Shown here: one piece after another, positions 40,981 through 50,863 of the stretch
Numbering within the stretch: the first letter of the stretch is position 1
Layout: the number at the start of each line of letters is the position of its first letter
Assembly (NCBI RefSeq): GCF_006874645.1
Contig: NZ_CP030082.1
Location: forward strand, 1,674,001-1,738,000
Source of the DNA: Bdellovibrio sp. ZAP7
GTDB lineage: Bacteria > Bdellovibrionota > Bdellovibrionia > Bdellovibrionales > Bdellovibrionaceae
Length of the DNA stretch: 64,000 nucleotides
Reading direction: 5' to 3'
Position numbers and translations under genes: made by a program
Notes under the pieces: generated by a model
What the model saw: only the letters and a program-made list of their open reading frames with translations
The model's database searches: none
What the model was told of the DNA's origin: nothing

Positions 40981-41684
40981 GAATTCAAGTTCTTTTCGGC
41001 AGTCAAAGTGACGAGCGTGTCTACGCTCCTTTATGTCAATCCCTGGAAAACATCGCCAATGTAAAAATGGAAGTGGCTTCAGCCCATCGCCATCCGGAAC
41101 GTGTGCGCGAAGTGGTTACAACTTGTGAAGCCAATGCTTTTGTAGCGGGAGCAGGTCTTGCGGCACATCTACCTGGTGTTGTGGCTTCATTGACTAAAAA
41201 ACCCGTTTTCGGTGTAGCGATCAATGGTGCTTTCGGAGGATTGGATGCTTTCCTATCTATCGCACAAATGCCTAAAGATATTCCAGTGGCCGCAGTCATG
41301 GAAAACCAAATCGAAATTCTTCCGGAAATTTTGAAAAAGGCAAAGTCCTTTAATCAAAGCAAAATTGAAATCTCCTGGAATCCATATCGCAGTGAAGTTC
41401 CCGTACTTGCAAAAACGTTGCAGGACCTTCGTGAAAAAGCGGGAGTGGAAATCACGTGGGTTGATCCCAACAGTCCTGAATGCCAAGGCGAAATCGTGAT
41501 GGTAGGCGAAAAACCTCAGGGCAAAAACGTCTGCATGTACATCTGTGAAAAAGAAGAACTAAAAAACACGGATCTTGCGAACGAATTCTTCGCGGTGGCG
41601 AAAACGGGCGGGGCCTGGGTTGGTGTGAACAACATCGTGAACTTCCTATTGCAAATCAAAAAGATGAAAGAGGCTTTGTCATGA
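40977..41684 (+). CDS. purE: PurE-type enzyme (N5-CAIR mutase-like), extended form
   Basis: The N-terminal 125 or so residues are a PurE domain: LFGSQSDERV, VASAHRHPERVREV, GAGLAAHLPGVVASLTKKPVFGV, and SIAQMPKDIPVAAV. PurE moves or adds the carboxyl group on AIR to make CAIR. Typical class I PurE is about 160 residues; here it is 235, with an extra C-terminal domain of about 110 residues (starting ILKKAKSFNQSKIEISWNP). No purK, which class I PurE normally needs, lies in the operon. It overlaps purF and purC by 4 bp each. Confidence 0.85.
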   Translation: MRIQVLFGSQSDERVYAPLCQSLENIANVKMEVASAHRHPERVREVVTTCEANAFVAGAGLAAHLPGVVASLTKKPVFGVAINGAFGGLDAFLSIAQMPKDIPVAAVMENQIEILPEILKKAKSFNQSKIEISWNPYRSEVPVLAKTLQDLREKAGVEITWVDPNSPECQGEIVMVGEKPQGKNVCMYICEKEELKNTDLANEFFAVAKTGGAWVGVNNIVNFLLQIKKMKEALS

Positions 41685-42703
41685 ACCTTCTTTACCGTGG
41701 CTCTGTAAAAGACATCTACAAAACCAACGAAGGCTTGCTTTTTAAATACAGCAATCGCTATTCGGTTTTTGACTGGGGCGAAATGCCAAATGAAATTCCT
41801 CGCAAAGGGGCGGCGCTCGCTGCCATGGCGGGACTTTTCTTTGATCACTTGAAAGACAAAGGCATTGCTTCCCACTATATGAAACCTCACAGCGAAGATT
41901 CTATTTTGGTGAATGAGGTCGCAGTCATTCGTCCTGAGTGGGAAAACGGTGTTTATGATTACTCTGTGTATTCAGATAAACCCACAAACTGCCTGGTTCC
42001 GTTGGAAGTGATCTTCCGTATTTTGCTCGGCAAAGGAAATTCCCTGGAAGGCCGTCTGAAAAAGAACCCAGCTTACATGGCGGAGCTTGGTTTAGCGCAA
42101 ATTCCAGATTCTACGATGTCTTTCAATCCACCGATCGTTGAGTTCTCGACAAAATTGGAAACGACAGACCGCTATTTGACTCGTCAAGAAATCAGCGATC
42201 TGAATGTGATCGAATCCGGGGAGCTAGAACAAGTTCGTAAACTAACAGGAGACATCGCAGATCACTTGCAAAAGCTTTTTGCTTCCTTCGGTGTAAAACT
42301 TTGGGATGGTAAGTTTGAGTATGCCTTCGGTTCGCAAACTCCTAACGGTCGTTCTTTGTTCCTGGTGGACTCGATCGGTCCAGACGAGCTTCGTCTGACT
42401 TACGAAAACGCGCCGTTATCAAAAGAATTCCTGCGCCAAATCTATGCGCCAACATCTTGGTATCAAGCCGTGGCTAAAGCCAAAGACATCGCCAAAGAAC
42501 GTGGCACAAATAACTGGAAAGAAATCTGTGCGAATGAACTAGGTGAAAAACCGCAAGTTCTGAACAATGAACAAGTAAATGTCGCGACCATGCTTTACAC
42601 ATCTTTGGCCAATGAAATGGCCTGGGCTTTGGGTAAAACTGCGCCATTTGAAAAGGAAGCTAGTCTTAAAAACTGGAGACAACAGTGCGCGTCCTGGTTG
42701 TAG
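41681..42703 (+). CDS. purC: Phosphoribosylaminoimidazole-succinocarboxamide synthase
   Basis: PurC joins aspartate to CAIR using ATP to give SAICAR. The 340-residue protein is longer than the usual 240 and diverges from the consensus, but the start LYRGSVKDIYKT (for LYEGKAKxxY), the ATP-binding VPLEVIFR, and LWDGKFEYAF support the family, as does the operon place between purE and purD. The C-terminal 60 residues add helices not in short PurC. It overlaps purE by 4 bp and purD by 19 bp. Confidence 0.88.
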   Translation: MNLLYRGSVKDIYKTNEGLLFKYSNRYSVFDWGEMPNEIPRKGAALAAMAGLFFDHLKDKGIASHYMKPHSEDSILVNEVAVIRPEWENGVYDYSVYSDKPTNCLVPLEVIFRILLGKGNSLEGRLKKNPAYMAELGLAQIPDSTMSFNPPIVEFSTKLETTDRYLTRQEISDLNVIESGELEQVRKLTGDIADHLQKLFASFGVKLWDGKFEYAFGSQTPNGRSLFLVDSIGPDELRLTYENAPLSKEFLRQIYAPTSWYQAVAKAKDIAKERGTNNWKEICANELGEKPQVLNNEQVNVATMLYTSLANEMAWALGKTAPFEKEASLKNWRQQCASWL

Positions 42704-43923
42704 GCAAGGGCGGTCGTGAGCACGCGATCGCACAAAAAATTTCTGAATCTAAAATGCTTGAATCCCTATGGGTGGCCCCAGGCAATCCAGGGATGAGCAA
42801 AGCAGGTTTGAAATGTGCGAGCGTGGAAAAAACGCCCGAGATTCTGGCGTTCTGTAAAATCAATCGTGTGGACCTAGTGATCCTGGGGCCTGAAGCTGCG
42901 ATTCTTTCTGATCTTAAGGAAACTTTAGAGAAAAACGATATTTCTTGTCTGGCACCGTCACGTGAAGCAGGTCATTTAGAAGCCTCCAAATACTTCTGTA
43001 AAGAGATCCTGCAAGACGCCGGTCTTTTAACGGCGGCTTTTAAATTGGCAAACTCGGTGAGCGAAGCTGAAGCGTTTATCGCTCAGCATGACTTCAAAAA
43101 TCCGATTGTGGTAAAAGCTGATGGTCTGGCACAAGGAAAAGGCGTTGCAGTCTGTGAAAATGCTGAAACAGCTTTGACAGCGATCAAAGACTTGTCCGCG
43201 ACGTATGGATTTCCCATTTTAGTTGAAGAGTGTCTGATCGGCCGTGAGCTTTCCGCTTTCGCCTTGTGCGACGGAGAAGATTTTGTGGTCCTGGGCACAG
43301 CTTGTGACTATAAACGAATCACTCCTGATCCATTTAGTGCCAACACGGGTGGAATGGGGGCATTCAGTCCTTGTGATTTTATATCTAAAGAAGATGAATC
43401 CGCCATCGACAATATCTTTAAAAAGTCTCTTAAATCTTTAAAACAAAAAGGAAAACCCTTTGTTGGCTTCCTGTTTGCGGGTTTGATGAAAACTGACAAA
43501 GGACTTTATGTCTTGGAATTCAACGTGCGACTGGGGGATCCAGAAACACAAGCGTTACTTCCAAGAATCAAAAGCGATCTTTTGGATTTGTCGGTGAAAG
43601 CTGTGCAGGGTCGCTTGCAAAAGCAAAAAACTGAATTCCACGATTTCCGCTCGGTCCACGTGGTGGCAGCGAGTGCGGGTTATCCTGGAAACTCTATGGA
43701 TTTGGGCCACACGATCCAAGTTCCTGCAAAAACAGCTGAGGGCACGCGGATTTATTTTGCGGGGGTCTCTGCAAAAAATGAGACTTTGGTAAATACGGGT
43801 GGCAGAGTTTTGGGAGTGACGGCACTTGCGAAAACTCGCGACGAAGCTCGGGCGCTTGCTTACCAGGAAATGCGCAAGGTGCAATTTCAAGGCTTGTACT
43901 TCCGTGAGGACATCGCGCAATGA
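42685..43923 (+). CDS. purD: Phosphoribosylamine-glycine ligase
   Basis: PurD couples glycine to phosphoribosylamine with ATP. The 412-residue ATP-grasp enzyme begins MRVLVVGKGGREHAIA. It carries DLVILGPEA, KADGLAQGKGVAVC (ATP-grasp loop), and NTGGMGAFSP, and ends in a rudiment domain with the GGRVLGVTAL stretch. The GTG start lies within purC (19-bp overlap), and its stop overlaps purN. Confidence 0.97.
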   Translation: MRVLVVGKGGREHAIAQKISESKMLESLWVAPGNPGMSKAGLKCASVEKTPEILAFCKINRVDLVILGPEAAILSDLKETLEKNDISCLAPSREAGHLEASKYFCKEILQDAGLLTAAFKLANSVSEAEAFIAQHDFKNPIVVKADGLAQGKGVAVCENAETALTAIKDLSATYGFPILVEECLIGRELSAFALCDGEDFVVLGTACDYKRITPDPFSANTGGMGAFSPCDFISKEDESAIDNIFKKSLKSLKQKGKPFVGFLFAGLMKTDKGLYVLEFNVRLGDPETQALLPRIKSDLLDLSVKAVQGRLQKQKTEFHDFRSVHVVAASAGYPGNSMDLGHTIQVPAKTAEGTRIYFAGVSAKNETLVNTGGRVLGVTALAKTRDEARALAYQEMRKVQFQGLYFREDIAQ

Positions 43924-44540
43924 TGAAACCTGTTCGTGTCGCCATTTTCGCCTCGGGGACTGGATCTAATGCAGAAGCATTGATCAAAAAGATGCAGTCG
44001 TTGGGTAGCGCGGTTGAGTTTGTCTTTTCTGATAAACCAGCCGCTGGTGTTTTGGCAAAAGCCCACGCTTTAAACACGAAAACCTATGTGATTGAAAAAT
44101 CACAAGGCCGTGCTCATCACGAACAAGAAGTCTTAAGACTTTTATTTGAACACAAGGTTGATTGGGTTTTGCTCGCAGGTTACATGCGTTTGTTGTCTGC
44201 TGATTTTCTAAAAAAACTGGCTGGTCGTCACGAGGGGCATTCTCAAGTGGTGAACATCCATCCCAGTCTGTTGCCAGCCTATCCGGGCAAAGATTCTTTA
44301 GAGCGCGCCTTTGCTGACAAAGTCGAACAAAGTGGCGTGACCCTGCATCTGGTTGACGAAGGCATGGATACGGGCGCGGTTTTGAAACAAGTGGCTATTC
44401 CGCTCAAGGGCTTTAATGTCTTTGGGGACTTCAAAGCCAGCATCCATCGTTTGGAACATCAAATATATACTGAATTTTTAGAACAAATTGTGACCGGGCA
44501 GATTGCCACTCACTCTTTTAAGGAAACTATAGAATGTTAA
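43920..44540 (+). CDS. purN: Phosphoribosylglycinamide formyltransferase
   Basis: PurN transfers the formyl group of 10-formyl-tetrahydrofolate to GAR. The 206-residue protein begins IFASGTGSNAEAL; the catalytic stretch VVNIHPSLLPAYPGKDSLERA contains the N-x-H-P-S-L-L-P motif. A later aspartate lies in HLVDEGMDTGAV, the usual partner. Overlaps are 4 bp with purD and 7 bp with purL. Confidence 0.96.
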   Translation: MMKPVRVAIFASGTGSNAEALIKKMQSLGSAVEFVFSDKPAAGVLAKAHALNTKTYVIEKSQGRAHHEQEVLRLLFEHKVDWVLLAGYMRLLSADFLKKLAGRHEGHSQVVNIHPSLLPAYPGKDSLERAFADKVEQSGVTLHLVDEGMDTGAVLKQVAIPLKGFNVFGDFKASIHRLEHQIYTEFLEQIVTGQIATHSFKETIEC

Positions 44541-47500
44541 AGCAACGTGTGGCCATTCGCAGTCGCATCGAAAACTCGCAGGAAGAACACCTTAAAAAGT
44601 TGTTCAATCCTTTAACTCCGACCCAAGACTTGAAGCTTTCAAGAGTGTTTTGGTTGATGGAAAAAACACCGGGAGCTTTTAAGCAGTGGGATCTTAAAAA
44701 AGATCTGCACAAGGTGTTTTGTGATGCGATCACCGAAGACATGGATTTTGGTTTTCCGGAATATCATGACAATAAAATTTATGTCGAAGTTCGCTATTTG
44801 GCGGGTGTGACGGACAACTGGGCGCGTTCAGCAACAGAGGCTCTTTCTTTGGTTTCCGGGGGCGTGACCAAGTCCTGGCAGGATTTTGATTTTGAAGTGC
44901 ACAGCGGCTGGCAAATTGAGATGAGCGAAGACCTTTCTCAGTCTCAAGTTGAAAAAGTCCTGTTTCAATCCCTGGCAAATCCGTTACTTCAAAAAGTTCA
45001 GGTAAAACGCGGGGAAGAATTGAAAGGCGCTAATTCTTTTGCAGACTTCCATGAATATTGGAAAGTTGAAGCGGAACACAAGCCAGAACTAAAACTTTTT
45101 CCTCTCACAGCAGATGTTCTTGAAAATTTAAATCAAGAGCGTGGTCTGGCCCTTTCCGCAGTTGAAATCCAAACGATCATCGAGCATTTTTCTTCTCCGG
45201 AACAAATGAAAGCTCGTGCTCCCATGGGTTGGGCTGGTTTTGTCACAGAAGTTGAAGTCGAGTGTTTAGCCCAAACGTGGAGTGAACACTGTAAGCATAA
45301 AATCTTTGCTGCCAATGTTGAATACTCTGAAGCAGAAGTTAAAGGCGTTCCGATGCTGGGGGCGCAAACCATTAAAAGTCTTTATAAGTCTTATATCCAA
45401 GCGGCGACAAACAAGCTGCAAGATTGTGGATATCTGGTTTCTGTCTTTAAGGATAATGCCGGAATCGTCGATTTCGATAAAAACGTCAATGTCTGCGTAA
45501 AAGTGGAAACTCATAACAGTCCATCAGCACTAGATCCGTTCGGTGGCGCGATCACAGGGATTTTGGGAGTGAATCGCGATATCCTTGGTTGCGGGGTGGG
45601 TGCAAAGCCCATCGCGAACATGGATGTGTTTTGTCTTTCAAAATCTGATCTCTTCCCAAAAGTCGATGATCCAAAACGTCCTGAGCTTTTAAAAGATCCA
45701 GGGGTTATCTTCCGAGGCGTTCATCAAGGCGTTGAAGAGGGCGGCAATCAAAGTGGTGTTCCCACAGTGAATGGTTCTTTTTGTTTTGCGAGTGAATTCG
45801 CAGCGAAGCCTTTGATCTTTGTAGGATCTTTAGGTGTGATGCCCAAACAAGTTCACGGTAAAAACAGCGAACTTAAAGAGATCCGCCCGGGTGATTTGAT
45901 CGTCGTGGCAGGCGGTCGTTTGGGTAAAGACGGTGTGCATGGCGCGACATTTAGTTCTTTGGAGCTCAATGACAAAGTCGCATCAAACGTTGTGCAAATT
46001 GGTGACAGTATCACGCAAAAACGTCTTTTAGATTTCACGATTATGGCTCGCGATAAAAATCTGATTCAAGCCATCACGGACAATGGTGCGGGCGGAGTCA
46101 GCTCCTCGATCGGCGAGATGGCGACACTTTCAGGTGGCGCACGTATGGATCTTTCAAAACATCCGGTAAAATACCACGGTTTGGAATTCTGGGAGATGCT
46201 GGTCAGTGAATCCCAGGAGCGTATGTCCTTTGCGGTGGCGCCTAAAAATCTTCAAGCCTTTTTGGATCTAGCAACTAAAATGGGAGTAGAAGCATCCTGC
46301 CTGGGGGAGTTCACGAATTCAGGAACTTTTGAAGTGTATTACGCTGATAAAGCCCTGGCCAAACTGGAACTTGAGTTCCTGCATGACGGCCTGAGTAAAA
46401 TGGAATTGAAAGCCCGTTTTGAAGGACCTAAAGAATACACTGAGTATTTCCGTGCGACTCCGAAAAAGAAAGTTTCGCCGACTTCTGCAAATATCTCAGA
46501 AGTTTTAAAAACCATCTTGGCAAATCCCAATGTAGCTTCTCGTGAACCTTTAGTTCGTTATTACGATCATGAAGTTCAAGGGGCGACTCGTGTTAAACCT
46601 TATGGTGGAAAAACGCAGCAGGGGGCAAATAACTCTGGCGTCATTGATTTAGCAGTTCACGGTGGGGCCGAGAATAATGCCGTCGCGGTATCGAATGGTC
46701 TATGCCCACAACTTTCTTATTACGACACATACCTAATGGCCCAACGTGCAGTGGATGAATCCGTTCGTAACTTGGTTGCGACGGGAGCTGATCCTGACAA
46801 AATGGCTTTGGTGGACAATTTTTGCTGGCCGGATCCGACTCCGAAAAAATCAAATCCAGATGCAGAACACAAGATGGCACAATTAGTTCGTGCTTGTGCC
46901 GGGATCTATGATGCGGCCTTGGCTTACCGTGCACCCTTAGTCAGTGGTAAAGACAGTATGAAGAATGATTTCATTGGCAAAGTGAAGTCAGGAGAGACCG
47001 TTAAGATTTCTGTGCCTCCAACTTTATTGATGACAGCAATTGGACAAGTGCCTGACGCACGTAAGACGGTGAATGGCTTCTTTGCGAACAGTGGCGATCA
47101 AGTTTATCTGCTGGGTCAGCCCACGCAGTCTTTGATTGGTTCGGTTTTCTCTCAAGAATATGAAACTATTTCTGCTTACCCGGAGTATCCGAATCTTGCA
47201 AAGAATCGCGATTTGTATCGCTTAGTCTTTGGCGCAATTCAACACGATCTTTTAAATTCCTGCCATGATATTTCCGAAGGCGGCTTGATGTCAGCTTTGG
47301 CGGAGTGCTGCTTTGGAAATCAATTGGGTTTGGAAGTAAATCTGCGTGATCTTTCCTGGGAGAATATTTGGTCTGAAATGGGCTCTCAATTTGTGGTGAG
47401 TGTTCCGGCGGCTAAGATTCCACTGTTTGAAAGATACTTTGATCGTTGTTCGATCAAGCTTGGGCAGGTCACGGACAAAGATGAATTCAAATGGACATTC

Positions 47501-47581
47501 AACAGCGAAACCCACTCATTGAAAGTAACTGAACTTCAATCCCTTTGGTCTCAGGGAGTTTTAAATGTCTACAACGCCTAA
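44534..47581 (+). CDS. purL: Phosphoribosylformylglycinamidine synthase, synthetase chain with fused N-terminal domain
   Basis: This 1015-residue chain converts FGAR to FGAM using ammonia from PurQ. About 160 N-terminal residues look like a PurS-type domain, then a linker helix, then two AIR-synthase-like halves (AQTWSEHCKHKIFAANVEY, KVETHNSPSALDPFGGA, DNGAGGVSSSIGEMA; later NNSGVIDLAVHG and SGKDSMKNDF). It is longer than the split Bacillus PurL (about 740) and lacks the glutaminase domain of E. coli PurL (about 1295), which is instead the next gene. A 17-bp overlap joins it to purQ. Confidence 0.95.
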   Translation: MLKQRVAIRSRIENSQEEHLKKLFNPLTPTQDLKLSRVFWLMEKTPGAFKQWDLKKDLHKVFCDAITEDMDFGFPEYHDNKIYVEVRYLAGVTDNWARSATEALSLVSGGVTKSWQDFDFEVHSGWQIEMSEDLSQSQVEKVLFQSLANPLLQKVQVKRGEELKGANSFADFHEYWKVEAEHKPELKLFPLTADVLENLNQERGLALSAVEIQTIIEHFSSPEQMKARAPMGWAGFVTEVEVECLAQTWSEHCKHKIFAANVEYSEAEVKGVPMLGAQTIKSLYKSYIQAATNKLQDCGYLVSVFKDNAGIVDFDKNVNVCVKVETHNSPSALDPFGGAITGILGVNRDILGCGVGAKPIANMDVFCLSKSDLFPKVDDPKRPELLKDPGVIFRGVHQGVEEGGNQSGVPTVNGSFCFASEFAAKPLIFVGSLGVMPKQVHGKNSELKEIRPGDLIVVAGGRLGKDGVHGATFSSLELNDKVASNVVQIGDSITQKRLLDFTIMARDKNLIQAITDNGAGGVSSSIGEMATLSGGARMDLSKHPVKYHGLEFWEMLVSESQERMSFAVAPKNLQAFLDLATKMGVEASCLGEFTNSGTFEVYYADKALAKLELEFLHDGLSKMELKARFEGPKEYTEYFRATPKKKVSPTSANISEVLKTILANPNVASREPLVRYYDHEVQGATRVKPYGGKTQQGANNSGVIDLAVHGGAENNAVAVSNGLCPQLSYYDTYLMAQRAVDESVRNLVATGADPDKMALVDNFCWPDPTPKKSNPDAEHKMAQLVRACAGIYDAALAYRAPLVSGKDSMKNDFIGKVKSGETVKISVPPTLLMTAIGQVPDARKTVNGFFANSGDQVYLLGQPTQSLIGSVFSQEYETISAYPEYPNLAKNRDLYRLVFGAIQHDLLNSCHDISEGGLMSALAECCFGNQLGLEVNLRDLSWENIWSEMGSQFVVSVPAAKIPLFERYFDRCSIKLGQVTDKDEFKWTFNSETHSLKVTELQSLWSQGVLNVYNA

Positions 47582-48305
47582 TTTTATGATTTTATGGGGT
47601 GACGGCATTAACTGCGAAAACGAAACGGCGCGAGCGGTGGAGTTGGCTGGTGGTAAGGCCGAAAAAGTGCACATCAATGATCTGGTGGAAAAGCCCGAGA
47701 TGCTTCGCGATTTTCAAGGCCTGGTGATTCCCGGTGGTTTTTCTTTCGGAGACCATTTGGGCAGCGGACAGATTCTGGCGTTAAAGCTAGAACGCTTCGT
47801 AAAAAAAGAATTGGAAGCTTTCGTTAAAAAGTTCCCGGTGATGGGAATTTGTAACGGTTTTCAAACTCTGGTGCGCTTGGGGCTTTTGCCGGATGCAAAT
47901 TTTCAGAAATCTTGCTCCTTAGTGAAAAACGAACAAGGCCACTTTCAAAACGAGTGGGTGGAGCTTGAGCGCAACGCCAAGTCGCCTTGTGTATGGACCA
48001 AAAATCTTCCTGAAAGCTTTACTTTGCCAGCTCGACACGGCGAAGGCCGCTTTCTTTGTGAAAGCGACGAGGTTCTAAAGGGTCTGCAGAAAAATCAGCA
48101 GATTGTTCTTCGTTATAAGGAAAACTTTAACGGCGCCGTCGATCGTATCGCGGGCGTTTGTGATTCTTCGGGACTGGTCTTCGCATTGATGCCGCATCCG
48201 GAAGCGGCGATCCACGATTGGCATCTGCCTTTCGCGGGACAAGCCTGGGGTTTGGAATTTTTTAAAAGTGCTTTGCAATATTTGAAAGGTCGCCATGAAA
48301 ATTAA
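47565..48305 (+). CDS. purQ: Phosphoribosylformylglycinamidine synthase, glutaminase chain
   Basis: This is a 246-residue class I glutamine amidotransferase. The start WGDGINCENETARAV, the oxyanion segment VIPGGFSFGDHLGSG, the nucleophile Cys in VMGICNGFQTLVRLG, and the His/Glu pair in LMPHPEAA define PurQ. It supplies ammonia to PurL. It is encoded apart from the 1015-residue PurL but overlaps it by 17 bp, so both are made together. Confidence 0.95.
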   Translation: MSTTPNFMILWGDGINCENETARAVELAGGKAEKVHINDLVEKPEMLRDFQGLVIPGGFSFGDHLGSGQILALKLERFVKKELEAFVKKFPVMGICNGFQTLVRLGLLPDANFQKSCSLVKNEQGHFQNEWVELERNAKSPCVWTKNLPESFTLPARHGEGRFLCESDEVLKGLQKNQQIVLRYKENFNGAVDRIAGVCDSSGLVFALMPHPEAAIHDWHLPFAGQAWGLEFFKSALQYLKGRHEN

Positions 48306-49815
48306 AAGAGCTCTGCTGAGTGTTTCAGATAAAACCGGTTTGATTGAACTTGCGCAAACATTGCATAAGCACAACGTGGAATTGATCGCCAGCGGCGGCA
48401 CGGCAAAATCCCTTGAACAAGTGGGCTTGCCTGTGACGGCTGTGGAAGAAATCAGCGGCAATCCGGAAGCTTTTCAAGGTCGCATGAAAACTTTGAGTTT
48501 CGAAATTTCGTCCTCGCTTTTGTTTCGTCGTAATGACGAAGCGGACGTGGCGAAAGCTCAAGAATTAAAAATCAAACCGATCGATCTGGTTGTCGTAAAT
48601 CTTTACCCATTCCATCAAACAGTGGAAAAGGGAAGCGAGTTCGCAGAGTGTGTTGAAAACGTCGACATCGGTGGTCCAACAATGCTAAGAGCGGGAGCAA
48701 AGAACCACGAATCCGTGACGGTTCTTTGCGAGCCTTCTCAGTATCAAGGCTTTGTTGCGAATATGCTCGAAAATGGTGGTAATACTTCTTTGGAATTTCG
48801 TAAACAGTGTGCTGCCAAAGTTTATACGATGACTGCGTTCTATGACCTGGCTATTGCCGGTTATTTAACTCAAAGCACAGGCCAGCAACTTCGTTATGGT
48901 GAAAATCCTCACCAAAAAGCGGTGCTTTTGAAAGATCCTTTCTCTGAAGGCTTGGCCCATAAAGAAACTCTTCAAGGGAAAGAGATGTCTTACAATAATT
49001 TCCTAGATGCAGACTTCGCAGCTCAGTCTTTGAAAGATCTTTGGGCATGGCAGGGAGATTATGCTCATCCGTCAGCAGTGGTTGTGAAACATAACACTCC
49101 TTGCGGGTTGGCTATCGCAGAAACGCCGATGCGCTCCTTGGAACTGGCTTGGAAGGGTGATGAGAAAAGCTCTTTCGGTGGAGTTCTCGCTTTAAGTTTC
49201 ACGGTCAATGCGGAAGTGGCAGCTTTTTTTGCTGATAAATTCGTGGAAGTGATCATGGCTCCCGAATTTACTCCTGAAGCGCAGACGATGCTAAAAAAGA
49301 ATTGCCGTCTGGTTCCGATTACTCTGCAAAAGAAATCCAGCTGGCAAGTAAGAACGATCGAAGGTGGGGCCTTGGTTCAAGAGAAAGACCATTTCTCGAC
49401 TGAAAACTTTAAAAACGTCACAACGAATACGTTCCCCGCTGACAAACAGAAACTCGCGGCGTTTGCATTTTTGTGTGTAAAAAACCTGAAAAGCAATGCG
49501 ATCGCGATATGCGCACAACGTGGTTCTGAATTTGAAATGGTCACTTTAGGATCAGGTCAAACCAACCGTGTTGATTGCATTGAAAAGTTGGTGATCCCGC
49601 GGTTGCAGGAAAAAGGCGTTAAAGATGCCTCAGACATGGTTCTGGCATCAGACGCATTCTTTCCATTCCCGGATTCGATCGAAATCGCATCTAAAGTCGG
49701 TGTGAAATACATCGTACAGCCGGGCGGTTCTATCAAAGATAGTGATGTGATCGCCGAAGCCAATAACAGAAATATCTCAATGATCTTTACTGGTCGTCGC
49801 CATTTCTTGCACTAG
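48295..49815 (+). CDS. purH: Bifunctional AICAR transformylase / IMP cyclohydrolase
   Basis: PurH catalyses the last two steps to IMP. The 506-residue protein has the N-terminal cyclohydrolase (LLSVSDKTGLIELA, ASGGTAKSL, GRMKTLS, VVNLYPFHQTV, ENVDIGGPTMLRA). The C-terminal transformylase follows (RYGENPHQKAVL, VVVKHNTPCG, ending in DSIKDSDVIAEAN-like and GRRHFLH). An 11-bp overlap joins it to purQ; purM follows after 9 bp. Confidence 0.97.
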   Translation: MKIKRALLSVSDKTGLIELAQTLHKHNVELIASGGTAKSLEQVGLPVTAVEEISGNPEAFQGRMKTLSFEISSSLLFRRNDEADVAKAQELKIKPIDLVVVNLYPFHQTVEKGSEFAECVENVDIGGPTMLRAGAKNHESVTVLCEPSQYQGFVANMLENGGNTSLEFRKQCAAKVYTMTAFYDLAIAGYLTQSTGQQLRYGENPHQKAVLLKDPFSEGLAHKETLQGKEMSYNNFLDADFAAQSLKDLWAWQGDYAHPSAVVVKHNTPCGLAIAETPMRSLELAWKGDEKSSFGGVLALSFTVNAEVAAFFADKFVEVIMAPEFTPEAQTMLKKNCRLVPITLQKKSSWQVRTIEGGALVQEKDHFSTENFKNVTTNTFPADKQKLAAFAFLCVKNLKSNAIAICAQRGSEFEMVTLGSGQTNRVDCIEKLVIPRLQEKGVKDASDMVLASDAFFPFPDSIEIASKVGVKYIVQPGGSIKDSDVIAEANNRNISMIFTGRRHFLH

Positions 49816-49824
49816 GAGTATAGA

Positions 49825-50820
49825 ATGTCAGAAGTAATTGATTACGCAAAATCCGGTGTAGATATTCAAAAAGGCGACGCCTTCGTTGAACGCATCAAGA
49901 TGTTGGTGCCAACGACCCACAACGACCAAGTCCTGCAAGGGATTGGCGGATTCGCAGCCCTTTACAAAGTCAGCGACGATCGTATTATCGCGAGCAGCAC
50001 AGATGGCGTTGGTACGAAGCTAAAATTAGCGCAGCAAATGAACAAACATCACGGCGTCGGTATCGATCTGGTCGCGATGTGTGTGAATGACTTGTTGTGT
50101 GTCGGGGCAAAACCGTTGTTTTTCCTAGATTACATGGCCTTCGGAAAACTAGACACTCGCGTGAGCGAAGAATTGATCGCAGGTATGGTCGACGGTTGTA
50201 AACAATCCGGCATGGCCTTGATCGGCGGCGAAACGGCTGAAATGCCAGGCATGTATCAAAATGACGAATACGACGTGGCGGGTTTCAGTGTTGGTGATGT
50301 TCATCCTAAAGACATGTTTCAAGAAGAAAACATGGAAGAGGGGGACGTCTTGTTAGGTCTTGCTTCCAGTGGCTTTCATTCCAATGGTTATTCTTTGCTA
50401 AGAAAGCTTGTTAAAGAAGACGAAAAGGAACTGATCAACCAATTGTTGGTTCCAACTAAGATCTATGTAAAAACCGTGAACTCCATTCGCAACAACGCTC
50501 CATCAGCTTTGTTGGCCATGGCGCACATCACAGGCGGCGGTATTCACAACATTCCACGTATGAGTGATAAGTTTGATTACGTATTAAATGGATGGCCTTC
50601 TTTACATGAGACTGCTCCCGTGATCAAAACCATTGTGGAAAGATCGGGTCTTTCGAATGAAAAGCTGTTTGAAACTTTCAATATGGGCATCGGCTTGGTT
50701 CTATTGGTCAAAAAGGCTTTTGTTGAAACCATTAAAGACCATCTAAAATCCCAAGACGAAAAGTCCTGGGAAATCGGTTATATCAAAAAAGGCACCGGCC
50801 AAATTAACGTACCAATCTAA
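49825..50820 (+). CDS. purM: Phosphoribosylformylglycinamidine cyclo-ligase
   Basis: PurM closes the imidazole ring of FGAM to give AIR with ATP. The 331-residue protein carries SSTDGVGTKLKLA, DLVAMCVNDLLCVGAKPLFFLDY, GGETAEMPGMY, and LASSGFHSNGYSLLRKL, all standard. AGGAGTATAG precedes the ATG. It is the last pur gene; no clear intrinsic terminator follows. Confidence 0.97.
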   Translation: MSEVIDYAKSGVDIQKGDAFVERIKMLVPTTHNDQVLQGIGGFAALYKVSDDRIIASSTDGVGTKLKLAQQMNKHHGVGIDLVAMCVNDLLCVGAKPLFFLDYMAFGKLDTRVSEELIAGMVDGCKQSGMALIGGETAEMPGMYQNDEYDVAGFSVGDVHPKDMFQEENMEEGDVLLGLASSGFHSNGYSLLRKLVKEDEKELINQLLVPTKIYVKTVNSIRNNAPSALLAMAHITGGGIHNIPRMSDKFDYVLNGWPSLHETAPVIKTIVERSGLSNEKLFETFNMGIGLVLLVKKAFVETIKDHLKSQDEKSWEIGYIKKGTGQINVPI

Positions 50821-50863
50821 CTTTCGCCCTACCAAGAAGAGCTGCGTCAATCTCGATGGTCCT

